A stretch of 64,000 nucleotides of DNA from JAMQKA01 sp043951865 (GCF_043951865.1 NZ_JBINJF010000004.1:172982-236981), one strand, 5' to 3'. Shown: positions 36,285 through 45,038, counted from the first letter of the stretch. The notes: generated by a model from the sequence alone, not told the origin. Program-made: numbers and translations.

Positions 36285-36947
36285 ATGAGTAACGTACGAG
36301 TAGAAAGCTTTTCCATTTCGCTTGACGGATATGGAGCGGGTCCGGGGCAGGACATCGACCATCCACTGGGAGTAGGCGGCTCCGAACTGCATCAATGGTT
36401 CTATCCAACCAAAACCTTCCAATCAATGCATAACGAAATGCAGGACGATGGCAGTGAGGAGGACGAAACTGGCGTGGACAATGATTTTGCTGCCCGCGGC
36501 TTTAACAATATCGGCGCCTGGATCATGGGCCGGAATATGTTCGGGCCGGTGCGGGGCCCCTGGGGCGACACAGACTGGAAAGGCTGGTGGGGCGAGAATC
36601 CGCCTTACCACGTGCCCGTTTACGTGCTGACCCACTACGAACGTTCATCTATTGAAATGGAAGGCGGCACCACCTTTCATTTTGTAACCGGAGGCATCCA
36701 CGAGGCGCTTGAACGGGCACGCGAGGCGGCCAACGAAAAAGATGTTCGCATAGGTGGCGGCCCCGACACCATCCGGCAGTACCTCCGCGCCGGCCTCATA
36801 GATGAGCTGCATATCGCTGTCGCACCGGTAATTTTGGGAAACGGAGAACGATTGTTTAAGGGAGTAAACCTGAAGGAGGCCGGATACAGATGCGTACAGT
36901 TTACGGCCTCGGAGAACGCCACCCATGTTGTATTACGGAGACAGTGA
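36285..36947 (+). CDS. RibD C-terminal/dihydrofolate-reductase-like protein
   Basis: A 220-residue NADPH-dependent reductase-like protein. The N-terminus VRVESFSISLDGYGAGPGQ, the nucleotide-binding GAWIMGRNMFGPVRGPWG and PVYVLTHYER follow the family. IGGGPDTIRQYLRAGLIDEL and PVILGNGERLF complete the RibD-C pattern. An internal acidic insertion (QDDGSEEDETG) makes it longer than its two relatives in the window. It starts 92 bp after the tandem PhnB gene. Confidence 0.86.
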   Translation: MSNVRVESFSISLDGYGAGPGQDIDHPLGVGGSELHQWFYPTKTFQSMHNEMQDDGSEEDETGVDNDFAARGFNNIGAWIMGRNMFGPVRGPWGDTDWKGWWGENPPYHVPVYVLTHYERSSIEMEGGTTFHFVTGGIHEALERAREAANEKDVRIGGGPDTIRQYLRAGLIDELHIAVAPVILGNGERLFKGVNLKEAGYRCVQFTASENATHVVLRRQ

Positions 36948-37051
36948 TTGGGACCGAACAAATTCACTTTGAGACATTGCTGTACGCTCACCGGCTGTGG
37001 TAATGGGAAGAAAAACCAACAAAATTCGCGATTCAAAAAAATCAGAATACG

Positions 37052-37288
37052 ATGGGAGAGGATTATTTCGAACACATCTACGTGTATAAGACCGACGTGA
37101 AAGAACCATCGAAAGCAGAAAAAATACTAACCAAGATTCGAACTTTTCTGCCCGGCAGCAAGCCCAGTTTTGACCTGGAAGATTGCGACAAGGTGCTGCG
37201 GGTGGAGGTAGAAACAAACACGGTGGATGACCTGAAAATCAGGGAACTGGTTAAAGCTTCCGGGCATCAGATTGAAGAATTGGCATAA
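37052..37288 (+). CDS. Small conserved-looking protein of unknown function
   Basis: A 78-residue soluble protein that I cannot name. The arrangement strand-helix-strand-strand-helix (HIYVYKTDV, AEKILTKIRTFLPG, SFDLEDCDKVLRVEV, KIRELVKASGHQIEEL) suggests a small ferredoxin-like fold of the heavy-metal-associated type. It has only one Cys and no CxxC. Related small proteins occur in other Bacteroidota (from memory, not checked). Confidence 0.6.
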   Translation: MGEDYFEHIYVYKTDVKEPSKAEKILTKIRTFLPGSKPSFDLEDCDKVLRVEVETNTVDDLKIRELVKASGHQIEELA

Positions 37289-37310
37289 AATATTGAATGA
37301 AACTTATTTC

Positions 37311-37846
37311 ATGAAGATGCATAAACTGGATCAAGCACTAGATTTTATTATAAGCCACGAAGAAAGACATTTTAATCAGGCCCGGGAAGTGTTAGGGTAA
37401 ATGGATATGCGGTAAGTTACACCGTTCCTGCGAACCGGGCAGAACCTGTTTGGGCACTCAAGGACCAGTGGCAGCAACTTGGCCCGCATCTTGGCAACAT
37501 CCCAGGCCAGAAGGAAAATGTGGCCTACGGAGTTTGCTTTGACCTGGACAACGGTAAAGGCATCGAATACCTGTGCGGGGTTGAGGTATCCAAAGATACA
37601 TCTGCCTCCGACCTGCCTCAAAATTTCGAGCTGAGGCAACTCCCATCTTATACGTATGCCGTATTCGAACATGACGCTCACGTCTCCGAGATCCAACAGA
37701 CCTGCGATATTATCTGGAAGGAATAGCTGCCCCAGTCGGATTATGGCAAGCCGGAAGAGACCGATTTCTTTTTCGAGCGGTATGGAGAACATTTTGATTC
37801 GGAACAAGGAAAGGGAGATATCGAAATCTGGATTCCAGTGGATTAA
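37311..37846 (+). pseudogene. GyrI-like effector-domain gene, decayed
   Basis: A first frame gives KLDQALDFIISHEERHFNQA and stops at TAA (37398-37400). A second frame gives a GyrI-like small-molecule-binding domain: VNGYAVSYTVPANRAEPVWAL, YGVCFDLDNGKGIEYLCGVEV, LPSYTYAVFEH and IWKE. It is then interrupted by TAG at 37724-37726, where the family has Trp (WLPQSDY), and it continues with FFFERYGEHFDSEQ and IEIWIPVD to a normal TAA. One frameshift plus one nonsense codon show decay. An N-terminal DNA-binding domain, if it ever existed, is missing. Confidence 0.75.
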
Positions 37847-37928
37847 TCTAAAGACCAGACCTGGCAGGTCAAATACTTTGGAACAGGAACACTTAGAAAG
37901 AATGTGAACCAATACAAGCTATCAATCT

Positions 37929-38275
37929 ATGAAAACCAAAAACCAGGAACTCCTCGAAGAGCTCAACAAAGCTTTTGCCCGCAATGCTCGGAATTCATCT
38001 TGGGGCATGTTACCAGTACGATCCGATGGGAAATCGTTGGCGACCAAATAGTAGAAGGCAGAAAAGCATTTGCCAAGGCGCTGAAAGCGATGGAAGCAGA
38101 CGAGCCGATGGAACTTACGATCCACCACATGATCACACATGGCAAGGAGGCCTCGGTAAACGGAGAGATGAAAACCGCCGCCGGACAAGTGTATGCCTTT
38201 TGTGATGTCTATAAGTTTAGCGGATTTAAAAATCCCAAGATTACAGAGATGACTTCCTACGTGTTGGAGATATAA
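37929..38275 (+). pseudogene. SnoaL-like protein gene with one-base deletion
   Basis: The gene starts MKTKNQELLEELNKAFARN and then loses frame at 37986-37987. In the next frame it resumes as SEFILGHVTSTIRWEIVGDQIVEG and runs to the end ITEMTSYVLEI. Restoring one A (giving GAC, Asp) joins the halves perfectly. The product would be a 116-residue SnoaL/NTF2-like protein about 85 percent identical by eye to the intact gene at 62874-63227. Confidence 0.85.
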
Positions 38276-38298
38276 AGAACACGCACCGAGCTTGATGT

Positions 38299-38511
38299 AT
38301 GCGTATTTGGAGTAAATTCGGGCATCGGCGTCAATTTTTTCACAGCAGTGAAGGACCGGAAATCCACGGTAATGAAGAAGTCACCTTGATGGCTGTTGTC
38401 TTCGACCTGCGCAGGCAATCATTTGTCTCCCCCCTGCCCCATTTTAAACTCTACTGCGTTCTCTTCCTATGTAACCTGCAAAACGGACGATGAAATAGAT
38501 AATCAGTTTTA
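38299..38511 (+). pseudogene. PhnB-like fragment
   Basis: GNEEVTLMAVVFDLRRQSF followed by PLPHFKL, and in the next frame AFSSYVTCKTDDEIDNQF, correspond to residues about 47-105 of the tandem PhnB protein at 35279 (GMEEGTVMTVDFELAGYKM, GGPHFKF, AISFYVTCETEDGVDEIW). Both ends are missing and the frame is broken, so this is a relic. The remaining sequence to 38640 shows no gene. Confidence 0.65.
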
Positions 38512-38650
38512 ATGACAAAGGAAAAACATAAGCACCATGCGCCATCAGAATGTTAATATGGGCTTCTCGCAACATCCTACCTAAAAGCACTTTTCCATTC
38601 CTGTTCTTCTTTTGCTGACCAGTACATAATAGCAAGTCAAAAAATATTTG

Positions 38651-38697
38651 CGTAAGTATCCACTTACATTTAAATTTACGTAAGCTAATGCTTACAT
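38651..38697. promoter_or_regulatory. Tandem ArsR operator sites
   Basis: Two copies of a 19-bp dyad, CGTAAG-N7-CTTACAT, at 38651-38669 and 38679-38697, start to start 28 bp. They lie 11 bp before the ArsR-type regulator start codon, so the regulator most likely represses its own operon by binding here. Confidence 0.7.
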
Positions 38698-38708
38698 AAA
38701 GATCATAT

Positions 38709-39035
38709 ATGAAAAAACGCAGAGACGTATTCCAGGCCATAGCGGATCCAACCAGACGAGATATACTGAGTCTCATTGCCCAAGAACCGTTAAACCTGAA
38801 TTCAATAGCTGAAAATTTTGAAATGAGTCGTCCTGCCATTTCACAGCATATTAAAATACTGGATGAAAGCGGGCTCGTCATCATCCGTAAAAAGGGAAGG
38901 CAACGGGTATGCTACATCCGACCTCAAAAAATAAAGGAAGTGGATGAATGGCTTGATCAATTCAAACAGCTTTGGGAAGACCGTTTCAATCAACTTGACC
39001 AAACATTAACGAACCTAAAAGACGAGGAACAATGA
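38709..39035 (+). CDS. ArsR-family transcriptional regulator
   Basis: A 108-residue winged-helix repressor of the SdpR/autorepressor type: DVFQAIADPTRRDILSLIA, then the recognition helix MSRPAISQHIKILDESGLV and the wing RKKGRQRVCYI. It has no CVC metal-binding motif, so it is not an arsenic/metal sensor of the classic kind. It overlaps the next gene by ATGA (39032-39035). Such ArsR-SRPBCC pairs are common. Tandem dyads upstream are its probable operators. Confidence 0.9.
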   Translation: MKKRRDVFQAIADPTRRDILSLIAQEPLNLNSIAENFEMSRPAISQHIKILDESGLVIIRKKGRQRVCYIRPQKIKEVDEWLDQFKQLWEDRFNQLDQTLTNLKDEEQ

Positions 39036-39529
39036 ACAATTTAACGACCAATTTCACCGTAGATAAGAAGAACAATATTGTAAAAGTAAAAAGAGCATTT
39101 GCGGCTCCGAGGGACAATGTATGGGCGGCATGGACAGAACCTGAGCTTCTCGACCAGTGGTGGGCTCCAAAACCCTGGAAGTCAGAAACAAAATCAATGG
39201 ACTTCTCAGCAGGTGGACAGCGACTCTATGCCATGGTTGGACCGGAAGGCGAAAAACACTGGTCCCGGGTTGATTACACGTCTATTACGCCCAAAACGAA
39301 TATCAAACTCCGGGATGGCTTTTGCGACAGCAAGGGAAATATAAACCAAGATTTACCACAATCGGACTGGAACATAGAATTTAGCGAATCGGATGGTCTG
39401 ACGATCGTGGAGGTCGAAATCAAGCACGAAACACTCGCTGACCTGGAACAAATATTAGAAATGGGCTTCCAGGAAGGATTTACTGCTACTTTGGAAGAAT
39501 TAGACCAAATATTAACAGCAAAAAAATAG
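39032..39529 (+). CDS. SRPBCC (AHSA1-like) domain protein
   Basis: A 165-residue START-like protein of the AHSA1 branch: VKRAFAAPRDNVWAAWTEPELLDQWWAPKPWKSE is the signature (about 19-52; start quoted VKRAFAAPRDNVWAAWTEPE), and the C-terminus has LEMGFQEGFTATLEELDQIL. The fold binds hydrophobic ligands. Translation is coupled to the ArsR gene by a 4-bp overlap, and the ligand that relieves repression may be the one it handles (inference). Confidence 0.88.
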   Translation: MNNLTTNFTVDKKNNIVKVKRAFAAPRDNVWAAWTEPELLDQWWAPKPWKSETKSMDFSAGGQRLYAMVGPEGEKHWSRVDYTSITPKTNIKLRDGFCDSKGNINQDLPQSDWNIEFSESDGLTIVEVEIKHETLADLEQILEMGFQEGFTATLEELDQILTAKK

Positions 39530-39770
39530 CTGAGCATACAAATCCGTGGCCTCACGTGTGGCGCAGTCTCCCATTGGACTCGGTTATTGCTATTATATTG
39601 CCAAACGGGTGGATTTTTTAATAATCACTAAGCGCGGGACCGTTCTGCTCTATTAAAAAAAGAGCTTTTTTCCGCATTCCATACAATCTTTTTGTCCAGT
39701 TTTTACTGACTTGTTTGTTATAAGAGTGAAGTTCATTATTCAATAAAATAGCAACGAAAACTCAAGTAGC

Positions 39771-40127
39771 ATGGAAGAATTCCTTTTAATATTTCGTCAC
39801 GAGGATGGCAGTAAAGAGGCTTCACCAGAGCAAATGCAGCAATGGATGCAACAAACCATGGACTGGCTGGGGGATATCGCCGCGCAGGACAAACTGGTAA
39901 GCCAGGGAAATGGATTATCATTTGACGATGCCCGGGTCGTCAAACATGGCGATGTGGTAACCAATGGACCTTTTGGCGATATCAAAGAAACCATTGGCGG
40001 TTATATCATTGTCAGGGCAGAATCTGTTGATGAGGCTGTAGAATTCGCAAAAGGCAGCCCGGTATTGCAGGGTGAAGGCAACAGCGTAGAAGTACGCAAA
40101 ATCGCTCAACACGAACAACCGGAATAA
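39771..40127 (+). CDS. YciI/DGPF-domain protein
   Basis: A 118-residue YCII-related protein: EEFLLIFRHEDGSKEASPEQ at the start, WLGDIAAQDKLVSQGNGLSF, VTNGPFGDIKETIGGYIIV (the DGPF-like motif) and VDEAVEFAKGSPVLQGEGNSVEVRKI. DGPF proteins are encoded beside ECF sigma factors with a long C-terminal extension (the ECF42-type arrangement), exactly as here, 53 bp upstream of one. Confidence 0.88.
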   Translation: MEEFLLIFRHEDGSKEASPEQMQQWMQQTMDWLGDIAAQDKLVSQGNGLSFDDARVVKHGDVVTNGPFGDIKETIGGYIIVRAESVDEAVEFAKGSPVLQGEGNSVEVRKIAQHEQPE

Positions 40128-40180
40128 TTAAATCTTGGCTTCTGCTCTGTTTGTCCGGAGCAGAAGTTATTTTTAAAAAG

Positions 40181-41404
40181 ATGGAACAAGAGCTCCTCCC
40201 CCGTTTATTCAAAACAGAATTCAGCAAAATTACGGCGGTACTCTGTAAACGCTTCGGCATTGAACACATTGAAACGGCCGAAGACATTGCAAGCGAAACA
40301 TTCTTAGCCGCTACAGAAACCTGGAGTCATAAAGGCATACCCGAAAATGCTACCGCATGGCTTTATACGGTTGCAAAGAACAAAGCCCGAAATCATTTTA
40401 ACCGGAAATCTCTGTTCCAAAATAAGATTTCAAAACAGCTAAAATATGAGTCGGCCAAAAACCGGGAATTCGATATTGACCTGTCCGATGAAAATATTTC
40501 CGACAGTCAGCTCCAGATGCTATTAGCGGTTTGCCACCCGTCTATATCTCAAGAAGCGCAAATCGGTTTAGCACTTCGAATCCTTTGCGGCTTTGGCATT
40601 GAGGAAATCGCCGATGCCTTTTTAAGCAACAAAGAAACCATCAATAAACGCCTGTACCGGGCGCGAAAAAAATTAAGAGAAGAACAAATTACGATAGAAG
40701 TCCCTGATCAAGCTGAAATCTATCAACGTCTGGATACGGTATTGCGGACATTATACCTGCTTTTTAACGAAGGCTACTATTCGGAAAGCGATAACAAGAT
40801 TTTGAAAAAAGATCTCTGCCTAGAAGCCATGCGATTAACCCATCTGCTTGCAGAAAATGAGCAAACCCGTAAACCTGCCGTACATGCTCTTCTGGCACTT
40901 ATGTGCTTTCACTCTTCTCGGTTTGAAGCACGAAAAAACAACAACGGCGAACTTGTTTTATACCACAATCAGGATGAATCGCTTTGGAATGAAGAACTGA
41001 TTGCCCGGGGTGCTTATTTCTTAAAGGAAGCTTCGCAGGGCAGCAAAGTCTCGAAATATCATTTGGAAGCAAGCATCGCCTGGTGGCATACCCAAAAAGA
41101 GGACACCAAAGAAAAATGGTCAAATATCCTGGGCCTCTATAATCAACTGCTGATTACCGAATATTCACCTATTGCAGCACTCAACAGAACCTACGCCCTT
41201 TCAAAAGTACATGGAAAAAAAGCGGCCATAGCAGAAGCCCAAAAATTGAATCTATCTGATAATCACTATTACCACACGCTTCTCGGCGAGCTTTATAAAG
41301 ATGTTGATATCAAAAAAGCTGAGAACAGTTTCCAGGAAGCGTTATCCCTTGCCAAGACGAAAACAGACAAGCAAACCCTGAAAAAGAAGATGGATAAGCT
41401 CTAA
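40181..41404 (+). CDS. ECF sigma factor with long C-terminal extension
   Basis: A 407-residue RNA polymerase sigma factor. Region 2 holds AEDIASETFLAATETWSHKGIPENATAWLYTVAKNKARNHFNR (about 30-75; key part AWLYTVAKNKA). Region 4 holds LRILCGFGIEEIADAFLSNKETINKRLYRARKKL. A C-terminal helical DUF6596/TPR-like extension of about 220 residues follows (LYLLFNEGYY, LNRTYALSKVHG). This matches the ECF42-type class, which lacks a classic anti-sigma factor and is linked to DGPF proteins. I chose ATG 40181 over an upstream in-frame start at 40151. Confidence 0.9.
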   Translation: MEQELLPRLFKTEFSKITAVLCKRFGIEHIETAEDIASETFLAATETWSHKGIPENATAWLYTVAKNKARNHFNRKSLFQNKISKQLKYESAKNREFDIDLSDENISDSQLQMLLAVCHPSISQEAQIGLALRILCGFGIEEIADAFLSNKETINKRLYRARKKLREEQITIEVPDQAEIYQRLDTVLRTLYLLFNEGYYSESDNKILKKDLCLEAMRLTHLLAENEQTRKPAVHALLALMCFHSSRFEARKNNNGELVLYHNQDESLWNEELIARGAYFLKEASQGSKVSKYHLEASIAWWHTQKEDTKEKWSNILGLYNQLLITEYSPIAALNRTYALSKVHGKKAAIAEAQKLNLSDNHYYHTLLGELYKDVDIKKAENSFQEALSLAKTKTDKQTLKKKMDKL

Positions 41405-41485
41405 TCACTCAAAAGAGCAATTACCATCAAACCATTCAGTGACAGAGTATATAATTTTTTAGCCAACTTTAATTTCCATTAATGC

Positions 41486-41903
41486 ATGGAGCAAAATATC
41501 ATGCCAGCGAATCAATTATCTATCAAACTGAGAGAAACAGCTCAATTATACCACAACGGTTTACAATGGTTGAATATGCGGGAACTACAAACCTTTTTCG
41601 TTGCCTTCATATTCGCCATTGGCGTAAGTCTTGTTCCCAAAAATGTGTATGCCCAGAACGGCAGTGACCACATTTCCGTGAATAACATCGACTATTATTA
41701 TGAAATTCACGGTGAAGGCAAGCCGCTTTTGCTGCTGCAAGGGGGCGGACAGCGAGACGCCGGCTGGGATGGCGGTATATGCCGCAAACCCGCCTGGCTA
41801 TTCTCCCGGGCAAACGCACTATACAATATTTGCTGCACCAGAATTAGTAGAAACGGTTGTGCCCTTCCTTAACGAAAAAATGGATCCATACTTTAGATCA
41901 TAA
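41486..41903 (+). pseudogene. Alpha/beta hydrolase with internal deletion
   Basis: The N-terminal part encodes a membrane/signal segment (FFVAFIFAIGVSLVPKNVYAQ) and the hydrolase start VNNIDYYYEIHGEGKPLLLLQGG. Sequence then jumps, out of frame, to the C-terminal end: LFSRANALYN in one frame and PGQTHYTIFAAPELVETVVPFLNE in another, the region around the usual catalytic His. About 180 central residues, including the nucleophile elbow, are missing, so no active enzyme can be made. Confidence 0.75.
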
Positions 41904-41949
41904 GCTCCCGGAATTTAAATTGGTTAAGCCATAATAACTCTTCTAAGTC

Positions 41950-42504
41950 ATGCATTCTAAAAGTACTACCACATTATTCATTGGAATTATAATCATTATT
42001 ACAAGTATAAACTGCACTATCAGTGCCCAGCAAAGCGGCATAAATAATGATTTCAGTTTTGGCATACAGGTAAGTCAATACCAACAGGATTTTGGGATCG
42101 GCATTACAGTAACCAGTCCCTATTTTGCGAACAAAAAAATAGCCCTTCGCGCCAGAGGCAACCTGATGTTTCACGAGCATCTTCAAAATCAGGAAACTAC
42201 CTGGTCGCCGTATCTGAATGCTACCTTCGGAGTTGCGGGAAAAACAGGTTGGGTTGGTGATGCTGTCCGATTATATGGCGAAGGGGGCGGGACCGGCCTG
42301 TTTCCCTCGGATGAATTTTCATCGGTATCATTCGAACTTGGGGGATACGGTTTATTCGGATTTGAGTTTTACATGAATCCCGCCAGCAACTACTTTATCG
42401 AAATTGGTGCGGTGGGGACCGGTGCCAAAGCTGACAATGTTACTGATGAACCGATCTATTCCAACGGGCTCACCATAAGTACGGGATTTCGGTTACACCT
42501 ATAA
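41950..42504 (+). CDS. Exported beta-barrel-like protein, function unknown
   Basis: A 184-residue protein with a signal peptide (about 1-27, ending TISAQQ). The mature part has alternating amphipathic strands rich in Gly and aromatic residues (FSFGIQVSQYQQDFGIGITV, LYGEGGGTGLF, ELGGYGLFGFEFY) and ends in LTISTGFRLHL. A terminal aromatic/hydrophobic residue of this kind is typical of outer-membrane barrels. About eight strands are possible. No specific family recognised. Confidence 0.65.
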   Translation: MHSKSTTTLFIGIIIIITSINCTISAQQSGINNDFSFGIQVSQYQQDFGIGITVTSPYFANKKIALRARGNLMFHEHLQNQETTWSPYLNATFGVAGKTGWVGDAVRLYGEGGGTGLFPSDEFSSVSFELGGYGLFGFEFYMNPASNYFIEIGAVGTGAKADNVTDEPIYSNGLTISTGFRLHL

Positions 42505-42652
42505 GCTGATGGAGACTACATTGTACACACCTGCAGAGAGAACTCTATACAGAAAATTTAAAGGAATCGTTTGCGGTATGGGCTGGGGAATACTTGTCAG
42601 CCTTGACGTTTACTTTCTGTTATGACAGTAATTCAATATTAATTTCCTGAAA

Positions 42653-43738
42653 ATGAATTATACTGAAATCATCCATGCACGACTTCACAACCATCAAATA
42701 GTAAACCCGGATTTTTCAACCCCGAATGCATTGCTGGGATGGATAGGCGCCATGCAGGCCCAGGATTACGAGATGGCCAAGTGGGCTGTGGGCGTACGTC
42801 TTCCGGAAGCAACCAGAGAAGATATTGAAGAGGCCATCGAAAACAGCCACATCATCAGAACACACTTGTTGAGGCCGACATGGCATCTTATTTCAGCGGA
42901 GCATCTCCCCTGGCTGCTTGAGCTCTCACGCCCGCGGGTAAAGGTAGCGGTGCGATCCCGACAAAAACAGCTTGGACTCACGGATGAGGTTGTCTCCCGA
43001 AGCAACAGAACCATAAAAGAAATCCTGGCAGACAGCCAACCGCTTACCCGGAGCGAGCTGCTGGAGCAACTCGAAGAAGCTGGCTTTGAAAACAAAGACA
43101 ACCGGATCTCCCATCTCCTGCTCCGTGCCGAGCTGGATGGGATCATAGGCAGCGGGCCTTCAAAAGACACCCAATATACCTACAGGCTGATGGAAGACCG
43201 CCTTACCCAAATATCCTCATTCAACAAAGGTGAAGCCCGCAGAAAATTAGCCCAGCTCTATTTTCAAAGTCACGGCCCCGCTACACTTGAGGATTTTGTA
43301 TGGTGGAGCGGGTTAACGAAAACAAGCTCTAAGAAAGCGGTAAAAATGCTAGAACCGGAGTTGATTTCGGAGGAAATCGGGGATCGCACCTATTGGTTCT
43401 TTGAAACGTCTCTCCCGCCGGAACAAAGCACACCCTCCATGTACCTGCTTCCCGCCTATGACGAATATGTAGTCAGTTATCGGAACCGCGAGATGATTAT
43501 TAACGGAGAGCATGAAGCCAAATCCATTTCTGCAAATGGAATTTTTCGTCCGGTCATTGTGGTAAATGGCAAGGTGAAAGGAATCTGGAAAAGAAAGGTC
43601 AAATCGGATTCGGTAAAGGTAAAACTGCGCTTTTTTGAAAATCCGGGCTCGGAAACAAAAACTCTAGCCGCCGAGCAGGCCGAACGATTTGCCGGTTTCC
43701 TTGGCAAGGAACTGGAGTTGGCTGTTTTAGATAACTAA
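42653..43738 (+). CDS. AlkZ/YcaQ-like winged-helix protein (possible DNA glycosylase)
   Basis: A 361-residue protein of the HTH_42/winged-helix DNA-binding superfamily that includes AlkZ and YcaQ, glycosylases unhooking interstrand crosslinks or alkylated bases. The catalytic-type QxQ motif is present as MQAQDYE (Q35, Q37). HIIRTHLLRPTWHLISAEHLPWLLEL near 70-95 is the family core, and YLLPAYDEYVVSYRNRE near 267-283 is the C-terminal signature. No signal peptide. Which lesion it acts on cannot be told. Confidence 0.82.
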   Translation: MNYTEIIHARLHNHQIVNPDFSTPNALLGWIGAMQAQDYEMAKWAVGVRLPEATREDIEEAIENSHIIRTHLLRPTWHLISAEHLPWLLELSRPRVKVAVRSRQKQLGLTDEVVSRSNRTIKEILADSQPLTRSELLEQLEEAGFENKDNRISHLLLRAELDGIIGSGPSKDTQYTYRLMEDRLTQISSFNKGEARRKLAQLYFQSHGPATLEDFVWWSGLTKTSSKKAVKMLEPELISEEIGDRTYWFFETSLPPEQSTPSMYLLPAYDEYVVSYRNREMIINGEHEAKSISANGIFRPVIVVNGKVKGIWKRKVKSDSVKVKLRFFENPGSETKTLAAEQAERFAGFLGKELELAVLDN

Positions 43739-43863
43739 GAAACTTTAATGTTTAAATGGAGGCCTGTAAGGTTTTAAAACCTGACAGGTCTGGTCTTTAA
43801 TTAAATTGCATAAAAACCCAAAAATAGACAGATTCTTTTAGATAAAATTAAGTAAAGACTCAA

Positions 43864-44644
43864 ATGAAGGATTCCTTTTCAAAAGAAGAGACTATTCAAA
43901 TTTTGGAACGAGCCCTTACCGCCAAAGATCGGAGAACGGACAAACTTGATGCAGATTTCAATTTTACCGATATCCAGGCAATGGCGGAGGAGTTTGGAAT
44001 ATCCGGAAAAGAACTGCAAAAAGCCGCCGCGGAAGTAACGCAAACCAAAGAACAAAACCGGGATCAGCTGTATCCCGAAGTCATTTCCACAAGGTGGATT
44101 GACGGTCAATTAAATAACAAACAGATTGAAGATTTTTTTGCTGGATTTAAAATCCAAATTCGGCAGTTATCAATACTGGTCCGGCAAACCCGCAGAAATT
44201 CATACCATGGGAAAAACCAGCGAATATCAGCTAAAAGATGCCAGGGTTTTGCTTACGGAATTGGATGAAGGATACCGACTCCAAATCGTTAAACAGCAAT
44301 TTTTCCACGGAAATGCGCTTGAGAATTTTCTGCTAGCCATTCCGGTTGCTATTATTTTAGGGTTGTTACCGGCAGCCGCAATTACGGAATGGGGAAATAT
44401 ATTTGCCACTACACTGACAGCAGCAATAAGCTACACCGTGGCTTTTTTTGGTGTGAAATCATTCATCCGTAAAAAGAGAGCCGATACCGAAGACAAGCTG
44501 CTGCATATCACCGAAGTTGCAGAAAATAGACTGCGAAAACTTGCAGGGAATACAGAAACCGGTTCAGGAAGAATTCAAATAGCGCAGCGAGAAGAATCTG
44601 CGCCTGAAGATAACATTACACAAAAGAACAAATTGCGCTCGTAA
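43864..44644 (+). pseudogene. Two-helix membrane protein gene with frameshift
   Basis: Frame 1 encodes a helical N-terminal domain (FSKEETIQILERALTAKD, FTDIQAMAEEFGISGKELQ) to GFK. The protein then continues in the next frame as SKFGSYQYWSGKPAEIHT. Two membrane helices follow (LLAIPVAIILGLLPAAA and FATTLTAAISYTVAFFGV), then a charged tail. One extra A in the run at 44149-44152 explains the shift, and removing it gives a single protein of about 259 residues. The domain order fits Bacteroidota 2TM proteins of unknown function. It may be a real mutation or a sequencing error. Confidence 0.7.
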
Positions 44645-44777
44645 TATTCCTGCTATTTCCAAAAAAAACCTGGAAATTCCCCAACACGGAAATCACCTGC
44701 AAATCGAAACACTCCTGTTACTCCCGATCTATTTATTGCGATTTTAAAGAATTCTACACTTGCAGAACGAAGTCCGG

Positions 44778-45026
44778 TTACCATGCATATCGGATATGAT
44801 GTCGTACGAACAGTTGATCGGACACGTACCCTTCCAGCCCGGACAATCTATAGATCAGTGCCTGCTGGGAGACAATAATGTGGCCGAAACTCCAGATCAG
44901 GTTATTGTTAAAGCCCTGGGGTATGGTGTTGAGCCGCTCCAGAGAGTGTTCTTCCCAGGCGTTCAGGTACCGCTGCCTGTTTGTTTTCCAGGTTTTTACA
45001 ATGGATCCGATCTCTTCAGATTTCAT
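44778..45026 (-). pseudogene. Truncated DinB-family gene
   Basis: Only 82 residues remain of a usual 150-170. NRQRYLNAWEEHSLERLNTIP and GFNNNLIWSFGHIIVSQQALIYRLSGLEGYVSDQLF (start quoted) match the first half of DinB-type proteins, including the first metal-ligand-type His. The frame then ends in unrelated VRHHIRYAW. The second half with the other two His is absent, so it is probably non-functional. Confidence 0.65.
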
Positions 45027-45038
45027 ACAAGTTCAATT

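Noticed and set aside
31580..37846. Reassignment of TAG to Trp
   Set aside because: TAG ends intact genes such as thiL and the small gene at 18089; other lesions in the region show ordinary decay.
38651..38697. Short CRISPR-like array
   Set aside because: Only two 19-bp dyads with a 9-bp gap; they fit an ArsR operator, and no cas gene is present. No CRISPR array was seen anywhere.
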